Source: Paenibacillus pinihumi DSM 23905 = JCM 16419
GTDB taxonomy: Bacteria; Bacillota; Bacilli; Paenibacillales; Paenibacillaceae
Direction of reading: 5' to 3'
NCBI RefSeq assembly: GCF_000422505.1
Contig: NZ_AULX01000006.1
Coordinates: 248,001 to 312,000, forward strand
DNA length: 64,000 nucleotides
Under the pieces are notes generated by a model, which saw nothing but the letters and a program-made list of their open reading frames with translations, made no database searches and was not told the origin of the DNA. Position numbers and translations under genes: made by a program. Positions 40,533-49,918 of the stretch are shown here, piece by piece (within the stretch, counting starts at the first letter, position 1; the number at the start of each line of letters is the position of its first letter).

Positions 40533-43361
40533 ATGAACAACAACCGCAAAACCGCTCATCTCATCTCCCACACCCACTGGGACCGGGAATGGTACATGCC
40601 TTACGAGCATCATCATTATCTGCTGGCAGAGCTGATGAACGAGTTGCTGGATACATTGGAAAAGGACGAGCGCTACCGTTATTTCCATTTGGACGGTCAG
40701 ACGATCATTATTGAAGATTATTTGCAGGTGCACCCGGAGAAGAGAGAACAGCTTGAAGCCTATATCCGCGAGGGCCGGATTATTATCGGTCCGTGGTATG
40801 TGCTGCAGGATGAGTTTTTGACAAGCTCTGAGGCCAATGTCCGCAATCTGTTGATTGGGCATCAGGATGCCCAGGCCTATGGCGTAATTTCCAAGCTTGG
40901 TTATTTCCCGGACTCATTCGGCAATATGGGACAGGCCCCTCAGCTGCTTCGGCAAGCGGATATCGATACAGCCGTATTCGGCCGCGGCGTCAAGCCTACC
41001 GGATTCGATAATATGGTCGGCGACCCGATCAGTTCCAACTACGAGTCCCCCTATTCCGAGATGCATTGGGAAGCACCGGACGGTTCCAAAGTGATCGGCC
41101 TACTGTTTGCCAATTGGTACAGCAACGGCAATGAGGTTCCCACGGATGCAGATGAAGCGAAAATATTTTGGGACAAACGCCTTGCCGATGCCAGCCGCTA
41201 TGCCTCCACACCGCATCTGCTGTTCATGAATGGCTGCGATCACCAGCCCGTTCAGAAGGATTTGGGCGATGCACTGGAGACAGCACGGAAGCTCTATCCC
41301 GATGTCGAATTTGTCCATTCAAGCTTTGACGATTATCTGAATGAGCTAAGAAGCACGCTGCCGGATAATCTGGTCACCGTGCATGGGGAGCTGCGAAGCC
41401 AGCATACCGACGGCTGGGGCACGCTCGTCAATACCGCTTCGGCCCGCATTTATTTGAAGCAAATGAATCAGTTAGGACAAACTCTCCTGGAAAAAGGCGC
41501 TGAGCCGCTTGCTGCCCTGGCCCGTCTCGTCAGCGGCAAGCCGTATCCGCATCAATGGCTGACCTATGCCTGGAAGACACTGATGCAGAATCATCCGCAT
41601 GACAGCATCTGCGGGTGCAGTGTCGACGAGGTTCACCGCGAAATGGTCGGGCGCTTTGAGAAGAGCCGCCATGCTGCGGAAGCCGTCATTCAGGAAAGCC
41701 TGCAAGCGATAGCCGGAGAGATCAACACTGCGCAAGTTGAGGCATGGAGCGACGCCAGCATTCCTTTTGCCATTCATAACACAACAGGCTGGGAGCGCAG
41801 CGGAACCGTTCGGGTTGAACTGATTGTGCATAAAAAATATTTCAAGCAAGGGCCAAACCCGCCTGCCATCGCCGAACAATTGGATGCGCTGTCATTAGAG
41901 CTTGATAGGAGCTGCCTGCTGGATGATCAGGGACGCCGTATCGCCGCTGCCTTCGAGGACCTCGGTACACATTTTGGCTATGAGCTGCCGAAGGATCAAT
42001 TCCGGAAGCCATACATGGCCCGCAAAATTGCCGTTACCTTTGAATCATCCACAGTGCCTGCGCTCGGATTTAGAACTTATGCCTGGGAACCGGATGCCGC
42101 CCTAAATGGCGTATTGAAGCCGAATGAGAAGGGAACAATTTCGAATTCCGCTGATCCGCTCCGCCAGAACGCAGCATCACTTCTCGCAGCGGATAACGGG
42201 ATGGCCAACAATAACATCGCGGTCGATATTCATCCGGACGGTTCCTACACCATAACAGACAAGCGAAGCGGGCAAGTGTTCGCCGGACTTGGTATTTATG
42301 AGAACTGCGGCGATATTGGCAATGAGTATGTATTCCGCCAGCCTGACGGGGATACTGCCCTGACTACCCGCGGCCTTCCGGCAAGCATCCGTCTTGTGGA
42401 AAATGAGCCTTATCGCGTCACCTATGAAATTGTCCATGAGTGGGAAGTTCCGGCGTCCGCAGATGAGCTTTTTACAGAAGAGAAACGAAAAATGGTTCCC
42501 TTCCGCAAACGCCAGGCCGGAAGATCCTCCAGCACAATTCCGTTGCGTATCGTAACGAGGCTGAGTCTGGAACAATCCGGGGAAGGTGTGCTCGTATCGA
42601 CCTCCTTCAACAATCAGGCAAAGGATCACAGGCTTCGTGTGCTGTTCCCGACTGGACTGGACGCCAACACCCATTTGGCAGATTCCATCTTTGAGGCGGC
42701 TGAGCGTGACACCGTTCCGGCAGAGGAATGGGTGAATCCGAGCAATGCCCAGCATCAGCAGGCTTTCGTCAGCGTGTCTGGCCATAGTGCTGCATCAGGC
42801 AAAAACGCCGGACTCACAATAGCCAATAAAGGGCTAAACGAGTATGAGGTTCTGCAGGATGGCAGCAATACGATTGCAATTACATTGCTGCGCAGCGTGT
42901 CCGAGCTTGGGGACTGGGGCGTATTCCCGACACCTGAAGCGCAATGTACCGGTGAGCAGACAGTTGAGTACGCGATACTCCCGCATTCCAATTCTGCCAT
43001 CGAATCCGGCGCATTTGCCCGTGCATACCAGTATCAGACGCCATGGTTCCATTCGCAGACGGCATATCAGGAAGGTTCCTTGCCAACCACCTGGCAGCCG
43101 CTCAAATGGGAAGGCTCGACACTTGCGCTGTCCGCTTTCAAAATGTCCCTTGAGCATGAGGATGTCATCCTCCGCTTGTATAATCTGGACCGTAAGGCAA
43201 CAACGCTGGCAATTGAACCCGGCTTCGCTATTCAAAAGCTATTTGCCAGCGATATTCTTGAGCGTCGCCATCAAGAGTTGAATTTGTCGGGCGGACAGCT
43301 CAGCACAGAGGTAGGCAAAGCCCAAATCGTAACGTATGCGCTATCGCCGCAATGCAAATAA
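40533..43361 (+). CDS. GH38 alpha-mannosidase
   Basis: This cytosolic zinc-dependent alpha-mannosidase of family GH38 has 942 residues from the ATG at 40533 (AGGAGG ten bases upstream). The zinc-site motif HTHWDREW lies at 13-20, and the catalytic nucleophile is D127 in YFPDSFGNMGQ. A second zinc and base region follows (LFMNGCDHQPVQ, then QNHPHDSICGCSVDEVH). The long C-terminal beta domains are complete. The sequence type is near mannosylglycerate hydrolases (MngB), so that substrate is an alternative. The adjacent GH125 and GH130 genes favour breakdown of alpha-mannan or N-glycan fragments. It is transcribed divergently from the transporter operon. Confidence 0.85.
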   Translation: MNNNRKTAHLISHTHWDREWYMPYEHHHYLLAELMNELLDTLEKDERYRYFHLDGQTIIIEDYLQVHPEKREQLEAYIREGRIIIGPWYVLQDEFLTSSEANVRNLLIGHQDAQAYGVISKLGYFPDSFGNMGQAPQLLRQADIDTAVFGRGVKPTGFDNMVGDPISSNYESPYSEMHWEAPDGSKVIGLLFANWYSNGNEVPTDADEAKIFWDKRLADASRYASTPHLLFMNGCDHQPVQKDLGDALETARKLYPDVEFVHSSFDDYLNELRSTLPDNLVTVHGELRSQHTDGWGTLVNTASARIYLKQMNQLGQTLLEKGAEPLAALARLVSGKPYPHQWLTYAWKTLMQNHPHDSICGCSVDEVHREMVGRFEKSRHAAEAVIQESLQAIAGEINTAQVEAWSDASIPFAIHNTTGWERSGTVRVELIVHKKYFKQGPNPPAIAEQLDALSLELDRSCLLDDQGRRIAAAFEDLGTHFGYELPKDQFRKPYMARKIAVTFESSTVPALGFRTYAWEPDAALNGVLKPNEKGTISNSADPLRQNAASLLAADNGMANNNIAVDIHPDGSYTITDKRSGQVFAGLGIYENCGDIGNEYVFRQPDGDTALTTRGLPASIRLVENEPYRVTYEIVHEWEVPASADELFTEEKRKMVPFRKRQAGRSSSTIPLRIVTRLSLEQSGEGVLVSTSFNNQAKDHRLRVLFPTGLDANTHLADSIFEAAERDTVPAEEWVNPSNAQHQQAFVSVSGHSAASGKNAGLTIANKGLNEYEVLQDGSNTIAITLLRSVSELGDWGVFPTPEAQCTGEQTVEYAILPHSNSAIESGAFARAYQYQTPWFHSQTAYQEGSLPTTWQPLKWEGSTLALSAFKMSLEHEDVILRLYNLDRKATTLAIEPGFAIQKLFASDILERRHQELNLSGGQLSTEVGKAQIVTYALSPQCK

Positions 43362-43373
43362 CAGCTCGCAGAT

Positions 43374-43480
43374 GCACACTAGCAAATACCTACTAGAAAA
43401 AGACCTACTAGCAAATACCTACTAGTAAATGTCCACTAGCAAATGTTCACTAGCAAATGTCTACTAGCAAATGTCTGCTA
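43374..43480 (+). repeat. 14-bp tandem repeat array
   Basis: Seven to eight units of consensus CTACTAGCAAATGT follow the GH38 stop. Variants change one to three bases per unit. The rest of the 380-base gap to GH125 is A+T-rich, full of CATT and ACCAA words, and carries no gene. Confidence 0.85.
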
Positions 43481-43742
43481 TTAATAAACCATTAACGAAC
43501 CCATATCAGACTATTGCTAAACCATTGATTATTTGTGCATTCATCCATTAATTCGAACAAACCCATTGCGCACAATACATTCGGGCACCGATAGATGGAC
43601 GCATTCATCATATTAGAAATGCATTGCACAAAATTCATTACGTATCAAATGACGTGTCCATATCAACCAACCATCAAACGACCAACAACCAAACGTGCAA
43701 TCATGCACCAACATACTGCTTACAATCGGAGGTCTTTCATAT

Positions 43743-45023
43743 ATGAACTTACCAAACGCTGTGATCCAATTCCTGGATGAGGCCGACAAGCGTCTCGCCC
43801 ATCGTCCCAAGCTCCAAAAGCTGTTCCGTAACTGCTTCCCCAATACCTTGGAGACAACCACCAAGCTGCTGGATGATGGCACTACCTTTGTTTTCACAGG
43901 AGACATTCCGGCAATGTGGCTTCGCGACTCTACAGAGCAGGTACGCCACTTTATCCCGCTGGCCAAGGAGGATAAGGATCTACAGCGTATTCTGAGCGGA
44001 CTTATTGCGCGGCAGATGTTTTATATTAATATTGATCCTTATACCAACGCCTTCAATGAAACAGCTAGTGACAAGCATTACCGGGCTACCGACCAGTGTG
44101 ATCTGAACCCGTGGATGTGGGAGCGCAAGTATGAGCTCGACTCCCTCTGCTTCCCCGTGCAGCTTCTTTATTCGTACTGGAAAGAGACCGGACAGACCGA
44201 TGCATTTACAGACGCCTGCTATCAAGCGCTGACTTCGATCGTAAATGTCATGATTACTGAGCAGCGCCACTTTGAAAAATCGCCTTACCGCTTTGTACGC
44301 GAAACAAAGCTGGATACCGAAACCTTGCAAAACGACGGACTCGGACTCCCTGTCAACTATACCGGCATGACCTGGTCTGCCTTCCGTCCGAGCGATGATG
44401 CCTGCCTGTTTGGTTACAACATCCCGAACAATATGTTCGCTGTCGTGGTACTGGGCTATATTACAGAAATTGCTGCTGAAATTTACGAGGATACGAGACT
44501 GGCAGATCGTGCGGAGAAGCTGCGCAAAGAAATTGATTACGGAATTCGCGCCTACGGCATTATGCATCACCCGACTTACGGCAAAATCTATGCCTATGAA
44601 ACGGACGGCTTCGGGAACTATTGCCTGATGGACGATGCCGGCACGCCGGGGCTGATGTCTATTCCGTATCTCGGATATTGCAGTGCGGATGACCCGATCT
44701 ATCAGAACACACGCAGATTCGCGCTTAGCTTTGACAATCCGTTTTATTTTGAGGGCAAGTTTGCCAAAGGCATCGGCAGCCCGCACACACCGGGCGGTTA
44801 TGTCTGGCATATGGCGCTGTCCATGCAGGCGCTCACTTCGGATAACGATGAGGAAATAAAAGAGCTGATCGAAATGCTGATCAATACCGATGCCGATACC
44901 GGCTTCATGCATGAGGGCTTCCACCCGGATAATCCGGCGGACTTCTCCCGTGAATGGTTCGCCTGGTCCAACAGCCTGTTCGCCGCTTTGATTGTCAAAG
45001 CGATGGACAGGGGCCTGGTGTAA
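43743..45023 (+). CDS. GH125 exo-alpha-1,6-mannosidase
   Basis: This 426-residue alpha/alpha-barrel enzyme of family GH125 removes non-reducing alpha-1,6-mannose with inversion. The family signature TGDIPAMWLRDSTEQVRHF lies at 52-70. Also visible are DLNPWMWERKYELDSLC, YNIPNNMFAVVVLGY and SPHTPGGYVWHMAL, all along the substrate cleft. I start at ATG 43743 (CGGAGGT eleven bases upstream); the frame is open to 43695. No signal peptide, so it is cytosolic. With GH38 and GH130 it forms a mannose-releasing set. It ends at the terminator at 45057. Confidence 0.85.
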   Translation: MNLPNAVIQFLDEADKRLAHRPKLQKLFRNCFPNTLETTTKLLDDGTTFVFTGDIPAMWLRDSTEQVRHFIPLAKEDKDLQRILSGLIARQMFYINIDPYTNAFNETASDKHYRATDQCDLNPWMWERKYELDSLCFPVQLLYSYWKETGQTDAFTDACYQALTSIVNVMITEQRHFEKSPYRFVRETKLDTETLQNDGLGLPVNYTGMTWSAFRPSDDACLFGYNIPNNMFAVVVLGYITEIAAEIYEDTRLADRAEKLRKEIDYGIRAYGIMHHPTYGKIYAYETDGFGNYCLMDDAGTPGLMSIPYLGYCSADDPIYQNTRRFALSFDNPFYFEGKFAKGIGSPHTPGGYVWHMALSMQALTSDNDEEIKELIEMLINTDADTGFMHEGFHPDNPADFSREWFAWSNSLFAALIVKAMDRGLV

Positions 45024-45056
45024 GCAACAAATTTCAAAGTAATACAAGTGTTGAAG

Positions 45057-45112
45057 GCGTCTACCCTGAAAAGGAAAAGACGCCTTTCCTTATTAGGGTG
45101 GACGCTTTTTCT
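45057..45112 (+). terminator. Terminator of the GH38-GH125 transcript
   Basis: Outer stem GCGTCTACCCT / AGGGTGGACGC, inner stem AAGGAAA / TTTCCTT, then five U on the plus strand. Confidence 0.8.
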
Positions 45113-45187
45113 TCTTATTTTCTTGACTAATAATAGTGTTGAACCATTTTTTGTAATTTTGTCCGTCTACAGTGGATTTTTTCTGTA

Positions 45188-45350
45188 TTTTGTCCCGCAA
45201 ATAGTGGACATTGAGCATACCTTTCCTCCGGAAACTCGTATCCCATATATGGACATCACAGTTTGAGTGACAACCATATGTGGAATTTTCAAAAAACTCC
45301 GCTCCCCTTGCCTGTATATCCCCTATGTCCACCATTTGACAGACAAAAAA
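45188..45350. repeat. Inverted-end element, copy A
   Basis: The left end TTTTGTCCCGCAAATAGTGG (plus ACA) and right end TGTCCACCATTTGACAGACA (plus AAA) are inverted repeats matching at about 19 of 23 positions, 163 bp apart overall. The block is homologous to copy B at 45813-45972. The unique DNA between carries no gene. Confidence 0.6.
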
Positions 45351-45471
45351 GCGAAAACGTCCACTCCAAGAAGACAAAATACTCTTTTGGATGCCCTACA
45401 CTCTTTACAAACCACCTTCTTTTGTATGTTCTTTTTATTTGTTCTCTTTGTAATGCTCTATTTGGATGTTC

Positions 45472-45664
45472 TTTTGAATGTTCTATTTGGGTGCTCTATT
45501 TGGGTGTTCTTTTGAATGTTCTATTTGGGTGCTCTATTTGGGTGTTCTTTTTGTATACTCTCTTTGGGTGTTCTATTTGGGTGTTCTTTTTGTATACTCT
45601 CTTTGGGTGTTCTTTTTGGGTGTTCTTTTTGTATACTCTCTTTGGGTGTTCTATTTGAATGTTC
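45472..45664 (+). repeat. 38/39-bp tandem repeat array
   Basis: Two identical 38-bp units (45472-45509, 45510-45547) are followed by three near-identical 39-bp units (45548-45586, 45587-45625, 45626-45664). A decayed unit follows, and looser TTTGGATGTTC words precede. Each unit is built of 12-13-bp sub-repeats such as TATTTGGGTGTTC. The plus strand is strikingly T+G-rich, with almost no A. Confidence 0.9.
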
Positions 45665-45812
45665 TATTTGTATCATCACTTTGGATGTTCTATTTAAATG
45701 TCGGCAACTTTAATCTGGATGTACTGTAAATATTTAAAATTCAATCTACTCTCCGCCAACCTAACTTTCCGCAATCTTTGGGATCTGTCCTCTCACAATG
45801 GATTTTTTTGAA

Positions 45813-45972
45813 TTTGTCCAGCTAATGGTGGACACAGGATATACCATTCCCCTCACGAATCGCAATCTGTATATGGATATTTATTTCAATAAAAATCTAT
45901 ATATAGATTTATCATCTCATCCTCTACCTTCGCCCTTGTTGCTCTTGTGTCCACTATTTGATAGACAAAAAA
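45813..45972. repeat. Inverted-end element, copy B
   Basis: Left end ATTTGTCCAGCTAATGGTGG (plus ACA) and right end TGTCCACTATTTGATAGACA (plus AAA) repeat the ends of copy A, with partly conserved interior (ATACC, then TATATGGATAT). The right end supplies the U-run of the pur operon terminator. Confidence 0.6.
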
Positions 45973-46008
45973 GGAGGAAATGTCCTCCACAAAAGGACAT
46001 TTCCTCCC
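45971..46008 (-). terminator. Terminator of the pur operon
   Basis: Perfect 13-bp stem GGAGGAAATGTCC / GGACATTTCCTCC with a short loop, followed on the minus strand by six U, 35 bases after purD. Confidence 0.9.
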
Positions 46009-46042
46009 TATAAACCGGGCTGCATGCATTGCTCTAGTAATC

Positions 46043-47323
46043 TTATGCTTTCAAGCCCTGGAGCGCTTTTACAGCAATATCCGAACGATAGTGCACGCCA
46101 TCGAATTGAATTGTCCGGGCAGCAGCATAAGCACGGTCACGTGCATCCGCCGTATCTGAGCCTACACCTACAACACCAAGCACGCGGCCACCGTTCGTCA
46201 CGAACTGTCCATCCTTAGCTGCCGTACCTGCATGGAAAATCAGCACGCCGTCCTTCTTCGCAGCTTCCTCCAGCCCAGAGATCGGAAGTCCCTTCGGATA
46301 GCTGGCAGGATAACCTTCGGATGCGAGGATGACACATACTGCCGCTTCATCGCTCCATTCAATCTCCAACTGATCCAGACGACCGTTCAGTGCAGCAAGT
46401 ATGATGTCGACCAAATCAGTTTTCAGACGAGGCAGCACAACCTGGGTCTCCGGATCACCCATCCGAGCATTGAATTCAATCGTCTTCGGACCGTCCTTCG
46501 TAATCATCAGACCGGCAAACAACACGCCACGGAACGGACGCCCTTCGCTGACCATTGCTTTTGCTGTCGGTTTGATAATATTCTCAATCGCATCGTCCAC
46601 AATGGATTGCGGGATATGCGGCAGCGGCGTGTACGTGCCCATACCGCCTGTATTTGGTCCTTTATCACCGTCGAATACAGGTTTGTGGTCCTGTGCAGGA
46701 ACCATCGCGCGTACCGTTTCACCATCAACAAATGCCAGAATGGACATTTCTTGTCCTTCTAGGAACTCTTCAATTACAACCTGGTCTCCGGACTCGCCGA
46801 ACACTTTGTTGACCATCATATCTTGCAGTGCCTGCTGTGCTTCTTCCATTGTAAAAGCCACCGTTACGCCTTTACCAGCAGCAAGTCCATCCGCCTTGAT
46901 GACGATCGGCAGTGCCTGCTCGGCGAGATAAGCGGAAGCTTCAGCATAATCCGTGAACGTCTCGTATTTGGCTGTAGGGATGTTGTACTTTTTCAACAGT
47001 CCCTTCATGAAAATCTTGCTGCCCTCAATCTCAGCCGCATTCTTGCGCGGTCCAAAGACCGGAATGTTTTTGGCTTCAAAGGCATCGACAATACCCGCAG
47101 CGAGCGGATCATCCGGACCGATAACAACAAGATCAATAGCATGATCAACCGAAAATTGGACCAGCTCATCGAACTTGTCCACCGCAATCGGAACACATTC
47201 TGCCAGTTGGGCAATGCCTGCATTTCCCGGCGCACAATAGATCTCCGATACTTTCTCGCTCTTCTTCAGTGCCCATACGATAGCATGCTCACGGCCACCG
47301 CCGCCGACGACTAATAAACGCAC
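46043..47323 (-). CDS. purD: Phosphoribosylamine-glycine ligase
   Basis: GAR synthetase, 426 residues, joins glycine to phosphoribosylamine using ATP in the second step of purine synthesis. It is an ATP-grasp enzyme: VRLLVVGGGGREHAIVW at the N-terminus, IKADGLAAGKGV in the central lobe, and GLMITKDGPKTIEFNARMGD at the metal site. The start is GTG 47323 behind GAGGGGGAA; the upstream in-frame extension to 47362 is unlikely. It is last in the pur operon, separated from purH by a 278-base gap with repeats and a possible attenuating hairpin. Confidence 0.92.
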   Translation of the reverse strand: MRLLVVGGGGREHAIVWALKKSEKVSEIYCAPGNAGIAQLAECVPIAVDKFDELVQFSVDHAIDLVVIGPDDPLAAGIVDAFEAKNIPVFGPRKNAAEIEGSKIFMKGLLKKYNIPTAKYETFTDYAEASAYLAEQALPIVIKADGLAAGKGVTVAFTMEEAQQALQDMMVNKVFGESGDQVVIEEFLEGQEMSILAFVDGETVRAMVPAQDHKPVFDGDKGPNTGGMGTYTPLPHIPQSIVDDAIENIIKPTAKAMVSEGRPFRGVLFAGLMITKDGPKTIEFNARMGDPETQVVLPRLKTDLVDIILAALNGRLDQLEIEWSDEAAVCVILASEGYPASYPKGLPISGLEEAAKKDGVLIFHAGTAAKDGQFVTNGGRVLGVVGVGSDTADARDRAYAAARTIQFDGVHYRSDIAVKALQGLKA

Positions 47324-47362
47324 GTATAATTCCCCCTCATAATGTCTTCCAGTATAAAACAA

Positions 47363-47418
47363 GCACCCGGCTTCGCGCCAACGATGCGAAGGGCGTTCTG
47401 CCGGATGCGGTTTTTTGC
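47363..47418. terminator. Stem-loop ahead of purD
   Basis: GC-rich nested arms (GCA..TGC, CCGGC / GCCGG, CGCC / GGGCG) are flanked by six T on the plus strand and by UUGUUUUA on the minus-strand side. It may act as a partial terminator or processing site within the pur operon. Confidence 0.45.
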
Positions 47419-47511
47419 ATCATTCATGCCGCTTACTTTTAACCAGCTGTATGATTCATGCAATTGATTATTTATGTGGTCACAGATTAACGGGATTGAA
47501 AGCTAACAAGC

Positions 47512-47566
47512 TTAACTGGTTAAACCGGTTTAACCGATTTAATCGGCTTAATCAACTTTACCAGTT
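47512..47566. repeat. 9-bp-period repeat with perfect palindrome
   Basis: Six successive 9-mers (AACTGGTTA, AACCGGTTT, AACCGATTT, AATCGGCTT, AATCAACTT, TACCAGTTG) follow one another. They include the perfect 18-bp palindrome GGTTAAACCGGTTTAACC at 47518-47535. It lies in the purH-purD gap; no gene. Confidence 0.7.
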
Positions 47567-47601
47567 GCTCCTTGTCTTCATATCCGTATCTGCGTGCTGT
47601 A

Positions 47602-49149
47602 TTAGTGCTTGAAGTGTCTGACGCCCGTTACGACCATCGCAATGTTATGCGCATTGGCTACTGCAATGGACTCTTCATCACGGATGGAGCCTCCCGGCTG
47701 AATAACTGCTGTAATGCCCGCTTTGGCGGCCAGTTCCAGCGTATCGCCCATTGGGAAGAATGCATCGGAAGCGAGAATTGCTCCTTTTGCCTTTTCGCCA
47801 GCCTGGTCAATGGCAATACGAGCCGCGCCTACACGGTTCATTTGCCCTGCGCCTACGCCAACGGTCATGTTGTCAGCCGCGAGCAGAATCGCATTGGATT
47901 TTACATGCTTCACGATCTTCCATCCGAACAGCAGCTGCTTCAGCTCTTCTTCTGTTGGCTGGCGGTTGGTCACAACCTTCAGGTCCGCTTCGGAAATGCT
48001 GTGTACATCGCTCTCCTGTACGAGCATGCCGCCGTCTACGCTCGTCACGAGCCATTCCGGCTTGCGGTCTGCGGAGCTGGTCAGCTCGCCAAGTTTGAGC
48101 AGTCGAATGTTCTTCTTCGCTGACAGAATCTCGAATGCAGCAGGCGTGAAATCCGGCGCAATGATGATTTCAAGGAAAATCTCCTTGAGCAGCAATGCAG
48201 TTGCTTCATCAACCGTACGGTTGGCAGCAACAATTCCTCCGAAGATGGATGTCGGGTCAGCAGCGTATGCTTTTTGGTAAGCTTCATGAATGTCCTTGCC
48301 GATTCCGACGCCGCAAGGGTTCATATGCTTGACCGCTACAACCGCAGGCTCAGTGAATTCCTTGACGATTGAGAGCGCAGCGTTGGCATCATTGATGTTG
48401 TTATAGGACAGTTCCTTGCCGTGCAACTGCTCAGCTGTCGTAATGTTGCCCTGCTCAGCAAGCGGCTTGCGGTAGAAGGCGGCCTTCTGGTGCGGGTTCT
48501 CGCCGTAGCGCAGATCCTGTACCTTCTCGTACGTTACGGTATAACGCTCAGGAAGCGGCTCGCCCGTCTGCTTGGACAGATAATCCGAGATCAGCGCATC
48601 ATAAGCTCCCGTGTGGCGGAATACTTTGGCGGCCAGGCGCTTGCGCGTCTCCAGCGTAGTATCTTCTCCGGCACGGACTTCTTCCAGAACAGCAGCATAA
48701 TCCGCAGCATCTACAACAACGGTTACGAACGCATGGTTTTTCGCAGCAGAGCGCAGCATCGTGGGTCCGCCGATATCGATATTCTCGATTGCTTCCTCAT
48801 AGGATACATCCGGCTTCGCAATCGTCTGCTGGAATGGATACAGGTTCACAATGACGAGATCGATGTAGTCCAAACCAAGCTCCTTCATCGATTTCTGATG
48901 CTCTTCATTATCCCGAACAGCCAGCAATCCGCTGTGTACAGCCGGATGCAGGGTTTTAACGCGGCCGTCCATAATTTCAGGGAAGCCCGTCACATCGGAG
49001 ATGCCGATTACCGGAACGCCTTCCTTCTCCAGAAGTGTAGCTGTGCCGCCTGTCGAAATAATTTCTACGCCAAGCTTCGATAACTCGCGTGAAAACTCTA
49101 CAATGCCTGTTTTGTCCGATACACTGATTAACGCTCTTTTGATAGCCAA
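47602..49149 (-). CDS. purH: AICAR transformylase/IMP cyclohydrolase
   Basis: This 515-residue bifunctional enzyme catalyses the last two steps to IMP. The N-terminal cyclohydrolase (about 1-195) begins [20 protein letters not shown] and has [16 protein letters not shown]. The C-terminal formyltransferase includes the active-site [12 protein letters not shown] and ends with [13 protein letters not shown]. Length and motifs are standard. A 10-bp stem-loop follows the purN stop upstream of its start, so purN and purH are spaced by 133 bases within the operon. Confidence 0.95.
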   Translation of the reverse strand: MAIKRALISVSDKTGIVEFSRELSKLGVEIISTGGTATLLEKEGVPVIGISDVTGFPEIMDGRVKTLHPAVHSGLLAVRDNEEHQKSMKELGLDYIDLVIVNLYPFQQTIAKPDVSYEEAIENIDIGGPTMLRSAAKNHAFVTVVVDAADYAAVLEEVRAGEDTTLETRKRLAAKVFRHTGAYDALISDYLSKQTGEPLPERYTVTYEKVQDLRYGENPHQKAAFYRKPLAEQGNITTAEQLHGKELSYNNINDANAALSIVKEFTEPAVVAVKHMNPCGVGIGKDIHEAYQKAYAADPTSIFGGIVAANRTVDEATALLLKEIFLEIIIAPDFTPAAFEILSAKKNIRLLKLGELTSSADRKPEWLVTSVDGGMLVQESDVHSISEADLKVVTNRQPTEEELKQLLFGWKIVKHVKSNAILLAADNMTVGVGAGQMNRVGAARIAIDQAGEKAKGAILASDAFFPMGDTLELAAKAGITAVIQPGGSIRDEESIAVANAHNIAMVVTGVRHFKH

Positions 49150-49221
49150 CGCTTGTCACCCTCCTGAAATGGATAAAATTTGCCGTACATGCCTGCAAGC
49201 TGCCGCCTGCCGGTTTATGTC

Positions 49222-49281
49222 AGGACAGCGGTTTATATCAAAACAACGGTTTGTGCCACCGTATACATGAACCGCTGTCTG
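49222..49281 (-). other. Intra-operon stem-loop between purN and purH
   Basis: Perfect 10-bp arms GACAGCGGTT (49224-49233) and AACCGCTGTC (49270-49279), extended by A/U pairs, with a third ACGGTTTG copy in the loop. No U-run follows; it may mark RNA processing. Confidence 0.45.
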
Positions 49282-49282
49282 A

Positions 49283-49918
49283 TTAATTCGTTGCAATTGC
49301 TGTCCCTGCCAGAGACAGGTTCACCTTGCGTCCGTCCAGTTGTACCCGTCCATGTGCAATCTGCTGCACAACCCATGGAAGCAGCGCTTGCTCCGCCGCG
49401 TGAATTCGCGGGGCAAGCGTTTCTTCCGTATCGTCATCCGCTACCTCGACGGCGCGCTGGGCAATAATCGGACCGCTGTCCAGGCCGCCATCCACGTAGT
49501 GCACGGTGACGCCTGTCATTTTTACGCCATACGCCAGCGCTTGTCCAATACCGTTCACCCCGGGGAACGCCGGGAGCAGTGATGGATGAATATTGATCAT
49601 CCGCCCATAATACGGCTCCACCAATACAGGGGTGAGAATGCGCATATAGCCTGCCAGCACGATCAGCTCGATGCCGCGGCGCTCAAGCTCCGCCAGAATT
49701 TCCGTCTCATATGCTTCACGGGAAGCATATTCCTTAGGCTTGAACAGCCATGTCTCGATGCCGGCAAACTCGGCCCGTTCTACGACCGGAGCCTGCGGCT
49801 TATCACAAACAAGAAGCTCGATGGAACCATCGAGCCGCCCTTCTTTCACCGCATCGGCCAAAGCCTGGAAGTTCGTTCCCTGCCCGGAAGCAAATACGGC
49901 GATTTTCAAACCCGCCAT
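49283..49918 (-). CDS. purN: Phosphoribosylglycinamide formyltransferase
   Basis: GAR transformylase, 211 residues, transfers a formyl group from 10-formyl-tetrahydrofolate to GAR, the third step. IAVFASGQGTNFQAL forms the phosphate-binding start. The catalytic loop is NIHPSLLPAFPG and HYVDGGLDSGPII closes the folate site. Its start overlaps the purM stop by one base, which suggests translational coupling. Confidence 0.93.
   Translation of the reverse strand: MAGLKIAVFASGQGTNFQALADAVKEGRLDGSIELLVCDKPQAPVVERAEFAGIETWLFKPKEYASREAYETEILAELERRGIELIVLAGYMRILTPVLVEPYYGRMINIHPSLLPAFPGVNGIGQALAYGVKMTGVTVHYVDGGLDSGPIIAQRAVEVADDDTEETLAPRIHAAEQALLPWVVQQIAHGRVQLDGRKVNLSLAGTAIATN

Noticed and set aside
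43374-43480. Possible CRISPR array
   Set aside because: Units are 14 bp and directly adjacent, with no unique spacers and no cas genes.
45478-45729. Hydrophobic repeat proteins in the plus strand
   Set aside because: All three frames stay open through the repeat because it lacks stop-forming A residues; there is no ribosome site and the products are low-complexity artefacts.
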